From contig MU859467.1 in NCBI GenBank assembly GCA_033297205.1, positions 1 through 14,397 on the forward strand: a DNA stretch of 14,397 bases. The letters are read 5' to 3'. The notes under the pieces are model-generated. The model made no database searches and was not told the DNA's origin. It saw only the letters and a list, made by a program, of their open reading frames with translations. Positions within the stretch are counted from its first letter, which is position 1; every line of letters starts with the position of its first letter. This DNA comes from Pseudoneurospora amorphoporcata. Lineage: Eukaryota; Ascomycota; Sordariomycetes; Sordariales; Sordariaceae. The position numbers and the translations under genes are program-made. This document shows positions 9,448 to 14,397 of this stretch, piece by piece.

Positions 9448-12400
9448 TTAGATGTCTTGCGAGAAGCTAATAAACCAAATCAGTCCCGATACGCTGCCGA
9501 TGGATATCATCCGTCCCTGGAGGTCGCAAATAGACGGTCGGTAATTCGGTGGCAGCCAGAGTACGTTCTGGCCGTTGCAAGTAATCCAAGAACTATCCTG
9601 TTCCAACCCATAACCATGACTCTTTGGATTATCTAGTATAACTTGGCTTTCGATAGTTTCTGTATCTATTTTAATACGTCCAACGTTGGTACGTAGGTAA
9701 CGATTAGTATGGTCAAACGATATATCAGTCATTAGAGTACTAGTAATAATCGTTTGGAGGCAGCTCCCCGACACCGGATCCCAGATCTTGATCGTGTCGT
9801 CCTCTGAACCGGACGCAAGCCGCTGGCCATCAGGCGAGAATGCCACTGAGCGAACGGTGCCGCTATGGCCTTTTAGGGTTTGGAGGCAGCTCCCCGACGC
9901 CGGATCCCAGATCTTGATCGTTTTGTCCTCTGAACCGGACGCAAGCCGCTGGCCATCAGGCGAGAATGCTACTGAGCGAACGGTGCCGCTATGGCCTTTT
10001 AGGGTCTGGAGGCAGCTCTTCGACGCCGGATCCCAGATCCTCCTCGACACCGGATTCCAGGTCCTCCTCGACACCGGATTCCAGATCTTGATCGTTTTGT
10101 CCTCTGAACCGGACGCAAGCCGCTGGCCATCAGGCGAGAATGCCACTGAGTAAACGGTGCCGCTATGGCCTTTTAGGGTTTGGAGGCAGCTCCCCGACGC
10201 CGGATCCCAGATCTTAATCGTGTCGTCCTCTAAACCGGACGCAAGCCGCTGGCCATCAGGCGAGAATACTACTGAGTAAACGGTGCCGCTATAGCCTTTT
10301 AGGGTCTGGAGGCAGCTCCCCGACGCCGGATCCCAGATCTTGATCGTTTCGTCCCATGAACCGGACGCAAGCCGCTGGCCATCAGGCGAGAATGCCACTG
10401 AGCGAACGGTGCCGCTATGGCCTTTTAGGGTCTGGAGGCAGCTCTTCGACGCCGGATCCCAGATCCTCCTCGACACCGGATTCCGGGTCCTCCTCGACAT
10501 CGGATTCCGGGTCCTCCTCGACACCGGATTCCAGATCTTGATCGTTTTATCCCCTGAACCGGACGCAAGCCGTTGGCCATCAGGCGAGAATGCCACTGAC
10601 GCAACGGTGCCGCTATGGCCTTCTAGGGTCTGGAGGCAGCTCCCCGACGCCGGATCCCAGATCTTGATCGTTTTATCCCCTGAACCGGACGCAAGCCGCT
10701 GGCCATCAGGCGAGAATGCCACTGAGTCAACGGCGCCGCTATGGCCTTTTAGGGTCTGGAGGCAGCTCCCCGACGCCGGATCCCAGATCTTAATCGTTTC
10801 GTCCCTTGAACCGGACGTAAGCCGCTGGCCATCAGGCGAGAATGCCACTGAGTAAACGTTGCCGCTATGGCCTTTTAGGGTCTGGAGGTAGCTCCCCGAC
10901 GCCGGATCCCAGATCTTAATCGTTTTGTCCCATGAACCGGACGCAAGCCGCTGGCCATCAGGCGAGAATGCCACTGAGTAAACGTAGCCGCTATGGCCTT
11001 TTAGGGTCTGGAGGCAGCTCCCCGACGCCGGATCCCAGATCTTGATCGTGTCGTCCCCTAAACCGGACGCAAGCCGCTGGCCATCAGGCGAGAATGCCAT
11101 TGAGTTAACGGTGCCGCTATGGCCTTCTAGGGTCTGGAGGCAGCTCCCCGACGCCGGATCCCAGATCTTGATCGTTTTGTCCCCTGAACCGGACGCAAGC
11201 CGCTGGCCATCAGGCGAGAATGCCACTGACGCAACGGTGCCGCTATGGCCTTTTAGGGTCTGGAGGCAGCTCCCGGACGCCGGATCCCAGATCTTGATCG
11301 TGTCCTCCCATGAACCGGACGCAAGCCGCTGGCCATCAGGCGAGAATGCCACTGAGTAAACGGTGCCGCTATGGCCTTCTAGGGTCTGGAGGCATGCATT
11401 CCAATCCAATTCTACCGCCGGCTTAGTTCGAATCCATTTAGGTTCTTCTGCCCTGAAACTCCTCTTTATCAAGCTACTGCTTGGAGCAAATACAAGCGCT
11501 GATATATATGCTTGAAGTGGAGCTTGCTCTATTATTGACTTACAAGACAGAGCAAACCGGTAAGCATCCCAAACAAGCTTTGATAAATGCGACTGATCAT
11601 TACCTCCCTATATATTTAATTAGACCAAGTTCCCAGTGGGGAGTTAGACTTGTACTTACTAGCAGGCTCTCGAGCTTTCTAATAGCAACAACGCCTACAG
11701 GCATAACTTGGAGTAGACTTAGAGCTTCCAGCCAGTAAAGGTACTTCGTCTTGAGGAATGTATAGACAACCCCGTTATCCTGTAAACGATCATGCCGTTT
11801 TGTGTTCGTGCCAGAAACCGAGTCACAGAAGTGATCAACCCAGTAGACGCACGAGTACCGCACCGTCGCTAGCGGGTCCGGATTCGGTACTTGGACCTTG
11901 TTACCCGGAAATCCCGGTGTCCTTAAGCTGTATATATCGCGTCGCAATACTGTACACATGGCTTTAAGTGACCTCAAGAAGATGGTATAATCCACATCTT
12001 CTTTCCTAGAAGGAAAGACCCACTTGAACGCCTCTTGAGAAGCTTGGTTGCCAGCTTTATCAGAAGCATTGCCCAATAGAAAGTCCTTGGCTGATTGGTG
12101 GACAAAATAAACAGTCTGGTCTCGAAGAGTCAAAAACGAGCCGCAAAGCCCTATAAGCTCTTCCAGGGACTGCGGATCATCTGAGATATCATCTGACATC
12201 TCGACGAGAGTAGTCAGTTCTTGAAGGCTGATGGGTCGGCGAACGATAGAGGAGACGGCAAGAATTTGCCTGCACAGATCCGCATCATCGGACTGAATAA
12301 TCTGCTCCATCATCCGCGCATACAAGGAATCCAACCCAGGGGGAAATGCCCGTAACTTTTTTAGTGTCTGCCACCTCTGAACGCTCGGGTCCGCAAGCAC

Positions 12401-13407
12401 TTGGCAGACCAAGGCCACCCAGAGAAAAGTCCCATTCGCGTTAGAAGAGAGATAGTCATGTACCTCCGTCTGCATTGTGCTGTCGTACTCTTTTAGTCGC
12501 GACAAATGAAGAACTTTGTGGCGGATATATGTACTGACAGCAGTAGTGACGGATTCGGCGTTTAGCTCAAGGCTGAGTCTGGACTGCTGCGCGACGATCG
12601 CCAACTGTTTTTCGATCTGTACCCAGTTGCGACTAGATACAAGCCACTTGACACGAGCAGACACAGATGATATCTGGGCGATCAACTTGAGAAGCTGCGG
12701 TTGGTCTGTCACACATTCGTCCAGAGCATCAATCACCAGATAGGTGACCTTCAAGTTCGGGTCTTCTAGCATCTTGCATAAAACCTTAGACAGGACGATC
12801 CATGCCATTGCGTCATCGGAGGGGTATGTGTTCTCTGGTAGATGTGAGAGCAGGCGTGGTTGCCGGTGGGCAAGTAGGTAGATTAAGCCTCGTAGCACGG
12901 CAGTTGCGTTATTGATGCGCGAGTCGGTAGCTTGGCAGAAGAAATACGCCAAGTTGCCGCCATCAGCGATAACACGCTGCTCTAGCTCGTCGATGATACC
13001 GCATAGCAACATGGTCTTGCCTTTGCCTGGATCTCCCTTGATCCAGAGCAGGCGACTCTCCTGCTGCTGGCGCCATCGGTTGAAGTCGGGGTTGTCGAAG
13101 ACCCAGCGGTAAGCATCAGCCAGCAGACCACCCTTCGCCAGCTCGATCCGCTCCTTTTCGACGTGCGGGTCACGCGGGTCTGTGGGCCACAATTTTGCCA
13201 GACAGAGGTAATCCTCGTGAACCTTGTCCTGCGGCCGCTTCAATGCTGTTGGATGTTAGCACAAGCCCATACTATTATCACCCGTGGTAGAAACCTACAT
13301 CCATAGTAGTTGTAGTTATATTGCGGCCCGGCGGCGTTGTTGTTATACTGAGCCCCCGGGCCGGTATTGGCATTGGAGAAACCCGAACCAGAATTGTAGA
13401 AAGACAT
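9448..13407 (-). CDS. NACHT-WD40 NLR (STAND) receptor with Gly/Asn/Gln-rich N-terminus, two introns
   Basis: Spliced model join(13407..13299, 13245..11660, 11607..9448), 1284 residues, all junctions in frame. Residues 1-36 (exon 1) are Gly/Asn/Gln/Tyr-rich, with GPGAQYNNN and AGPQYNYNYY segments. A NACHT NTPase follows: Walker A GDPGKGKT at 107-114, Walker B YLVIDALDEC at 205-214, WLVSSRN near 236-242, FVHQSAKDFLL near 417-427. A linker leads to 12 WD40 repeats (637-1180) and the 104-residue tail usual for this family. All nucleotide-binding motifs look intact, so it should oligomerise upon ligand binding as STAND receptors do. Why this start: exon 2 alone has no ATG before Walker A (its apparent start is TTG), and ATG 13407 has a purine at -3. 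The dead paralogue at 261-3823 carries a HET domain in place of exon 1. Regulation is not visible. The ligand and the role (incompatibility or immunity) are inferred from family only. Confidence 0.85.
10038..10085 (-). repeat. 24-bp minisatellite x2 inside WD40 unit 10
   Basis: Two copies (10038-10061, 10062-10085) of the same 24-bp unit add 16 residues at the same linker position as in unit 7, keeping the frame. Confidence 0.9.
10464..10535 (-). repeat. 24-bp minisatellite x3 inside WD40 unit 7
   Basis: Three head-to-tail 24-bp copies (10464-10487, 10488-10511, 10512-10535), differing at one or two bases, add 24 residues of the form NPVSRRT-R/I-W to the end of the blade. They look like slipped copies of the normal IWDPASGS linker. 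Confidence 0.9.
11608..11659 (-). other. intron 2, 52 nt, at the NACHT/WD40 junction
   Basis: Consensus GTAAGT donor, GTCTAA branch-like site, ATATAG acceptor. It starts at phase 0 after Leu-Leu and rejoins at Gly-Gly, restoring the frame that runs through SKLVWDAYRFALS and EQAPLQAYISALVFAPSSSL into the WD40 repeats. The same intron exists in the dead copy at 2520-2572, which supports it independently. Confidence 0.88.
13246..13298 (-). other. intron 1, 53 nt
   Basis: GTAGGT donor, GCTAAC branch site 15 nt before the end, CAACAG acceptor. Removing it joins GGA-T to CA-TTG-AAG, making Gly-Ser-Leu-Lys-Arg in the NACHT frame. An in-frame TAA inside the intron (13256-13258) closes the exon 2 ORF, so splicing is required. 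Confidence 0.8.
13299..13407 (-). other. exon 1: prion-like N-terminal peptide
   Basis: 109 coding nt giving 36 residues plus the first base of Ser37. About two thirds of the residues are Gly, Asn, Ser, Gln, Tyr or Ala, there are no charged residues, and a short Asn/Gln/Gly pattern is imperfectly repeated (GPGAQYN, AAGPQYN). Composition and place recall the N-terminal amyloid signalling motifs of fungal NLRs such as the sigma type. I recognise the style, not a specific match. Confidence 0.7.
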
Positions 13408-14046
13408 GTCGCAGGGATTGAGCTTCGGGAGGTGTATAATGCTTGCTTACAAGACCAAACGTGTGGAATTAAAGGAGTTGATCGTCTTCCAATGTTCAGG
13501 GAGAAAGCGAGGGATTGACAAAACGGACCGAGAAAATGAATATTGTCCAACTGGTTGGCCAGCCAAAATTTCAAAGGTGTAGCGTCCCCAAATTTTTGGT
13601 TTGCAGCTCAGAAGACTCATCCCCAACCAAAGGTGGTCTCAAAGCTGTGGGGCGGCGGATGTGCTAGCGAAATGTGTACATTTGCGGCATCAGCTGTTGA
13701 CGCCTGGCCTTCCAGATCAGCCTAGGTGTCAAGATGCCCAATGGACACTACCTGTTAATACCCAAATTCCCAGTCTGGCGTGGGTCGGCCACCAACCGCA
13801 TGTGCCATTGGTAGTGTGAAGATATCCTTTTGGGGAAAGCTGAATGCGACGCCTGCCCTCACAACTGCAAGTAAGACGCCACTCTCCTAGACTGGGATCA
13901 CCGTCACTTCGAGAGAGGTCCTAACCAAATTCGGCCAATCAGAAGCTTCAAAAGAACGACTCCGCACCGAAGATAAATCACTTAGGCTTGAAGGGTCACC
14001 TGGCCAAGAGGGGATTGTCTGGTCTGGATGCCCTCCATATTTCCCA
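13408..14046. promoter_or_regulatory. upstream region of the intact NLR
   Basis: About 640 bp without a convincing gene. For the minus-strand NLR it holds the promoter and 5' UTR. A CCAAT-type site (GATTGG on the minus strand, near 13936-13941) is the only recognisable motif, and no clear TATA box stands at a fitting distance. Composition is not TpA-biased, in contrast to the left half of the window. Confidence 0.4.
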
Positions 14047-14397
14047 TCATGGTGGGGGGAGGTATGTGAGGCCACCAACCCAACAACGCCGAGCCACAAT
14101 GTACCTCCAAGGTGATATCGACATTTCATTGGCAACTGTGAAATAGTCTAGAGCAAGTTAGCATATGGTTTCTGGCATAGGCGAGGGGAGATCATACGCT
14201 GAATCGAGGCATCGCCCAAAGAAACCTACATTTACCCCTACTAGTGCAATTCCGAGCTGACGGGAACAAGGACTGGTGATAAATGGCCTGCTTGGGCGTG
14301 TAAGTGCCATAGTGCACCCAGTCCGTGGTGGCTGTGAAGCCAAAGAAGGGAATCATTCGAACTGTGGCAGACCCAAATGAATGGTTAACCGCCCGGG
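14047..14397 (-). CDS. possible 3' end of an unidentified gene, with one intron (partial)
   Basis: On the minus strand a frame is open from the window edge with coding-like third positions, reading MIPFFGFTATTDWVHYGTYT and TPKQAIYHQSLFPSARNCTS. A plausible 88-nt intron (14235-14148; GTAAAT donor, ATGCTAAC branch, TTGCTCTAG acceptor) rejoins it in frame to DYFTVANEMSISPWR and a stop at 14049-14047. The family is not recognised and the 5' end lies outside the window. It would be upstream of and codirectional with the NLR. An alternative is that only the first part is coding. Confidence 0.35.

Larger units (their letters stand above)
9763..11394 (-). repeat. 12 nearly identical 126-bp WD40 repeats
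   Basis: Ten units are 126 bp. Unit 7 (10638-10441) is 198 bp and unit 10 (10188-10015) is 174 bp because of extra 24-bp copies. The consensus begins CLQTLKGHSG and ends IKIWDPASGS. Variation is concentrated at unit positions 6 (E/K), 11 (T/Y/N/A), 13 (Y/A/N/D/R), 28-29 (S/L; W/G/R/E) and 31 (D/K/E), while framework positions and DNA are almost invariant. This is the pattern of concerted evolution with diversified surface residues known for HNWD-type genes. Confidence 0.93.

Noticed and set aside
10356..10541. Plus-strand ORF rich in Ser/Thr/Pro/Asp repeats
   Set aside because: The repeats are the 24-bp minisatellite read antisense. No independent evidence of a gene.
9788..11359. Long plus-strand open frames across the WD40 array (up to 171 codons)
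   Set aside because: They are antisense shadows created by the 126-bp repeats. They consist only of reiterated repeat sequence and have no family resemblance in that frame.
9763..11394. Regular direct repeats considered as a CRISPR array
   Set aside because: The period is 126 bp with no unique spacers. The repeats are in-frame WD40 codons in a eukaryotic gene.
11425..11445. TTCGAATCC box resembling a tRNA B box
   Set aside because: It lies in the coding sequence for the conserved KWIRTKP linker of the NLR, and no cloverleaf can be folded around it. A similar TTCGAA near 14357 also lacks an A box and acceptor stem.
11600..13243. NACHT ORF as a stand-alone 547-residue protein ending in TAA at 11600
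   Set aside because: Its start is TTG, and the last 19 residues are intron 2 sequence. A consensus intron, conserved in the paralogue, joins it in frame to the WD40 part.
13321..13518. Plus-strand ORF overlapping exon 1
   Set aside because: It is antisense to exon 1 and the NLR 5' leader, with no recognisable domain.

Overview
The window looks like a piece of a filamentous ascomycete genome (Pezizomycotina). Evidence: short 52-53 nt introns with GTAAGT/GTAGGT donors and CTAAC-type branch points, a fungal STAND/NLR gene family (HET, NACHT, highly conserved WD40 repeats), Tad1-like LINE relics, and a TpA-rich, stop-riddled left half typical of repeat-induced point mutation (RIP). Species cannot be told.

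Left half (about 1-7860) is a RIP-damaged repeat graveyard. Positions 261-3823 (+) hold a dead HET-NACHT-WD40 gene: one frame runs from a HET-type MRLL start through 753 codons to a fossil intron, then on through WD40 repeats and the family tail, with many in-frame stops. Positions 4560-5110 (-) are a LINE RNase H relic, and 6256-7716 (+) a 5'-truncated LINE with a 13-bp target-site duplication. The stretches between are AT-rich or pyrimidine-rich with no supportable gene.

Middle (about 7860-9312) is less mutated and holds LTR remains: an 85-bp LTR start in minus orientation (8456-8540) and an apparent 290-bp solo LTR in plus orientation (8845-9134) with a 6-bp direct repeat on both sides.

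Right half carries the one intact large gene, 13407-9448 (-). Read as separate ORFs it looks like a NACHT fragment plus a WD40 fragment. Two introns (13298-13246 and 11659-11608) join them, in frame, with a short upstream exon into one 1284-residue NLR. The upstream exon encodes 36 residues rich in Gly, Asn, Gln and Tyr, placed where the dead paralogue has its whole HET domain. The paralogues become alignable exactly at the exon 2 acceptor. This suggests an N-terminal module swap from a HET effector domain to a prion-like/amyloid-signalling-type peptide. The gene carries 12 nearly identical 42-residue WD40 repeats, two of which contain a nested 24-bp minisatellite. The far right end may hold the 3' end of another minus-strand gene. 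No partner effector with a matching Gly/Asn/Gln motif is visible in the window.
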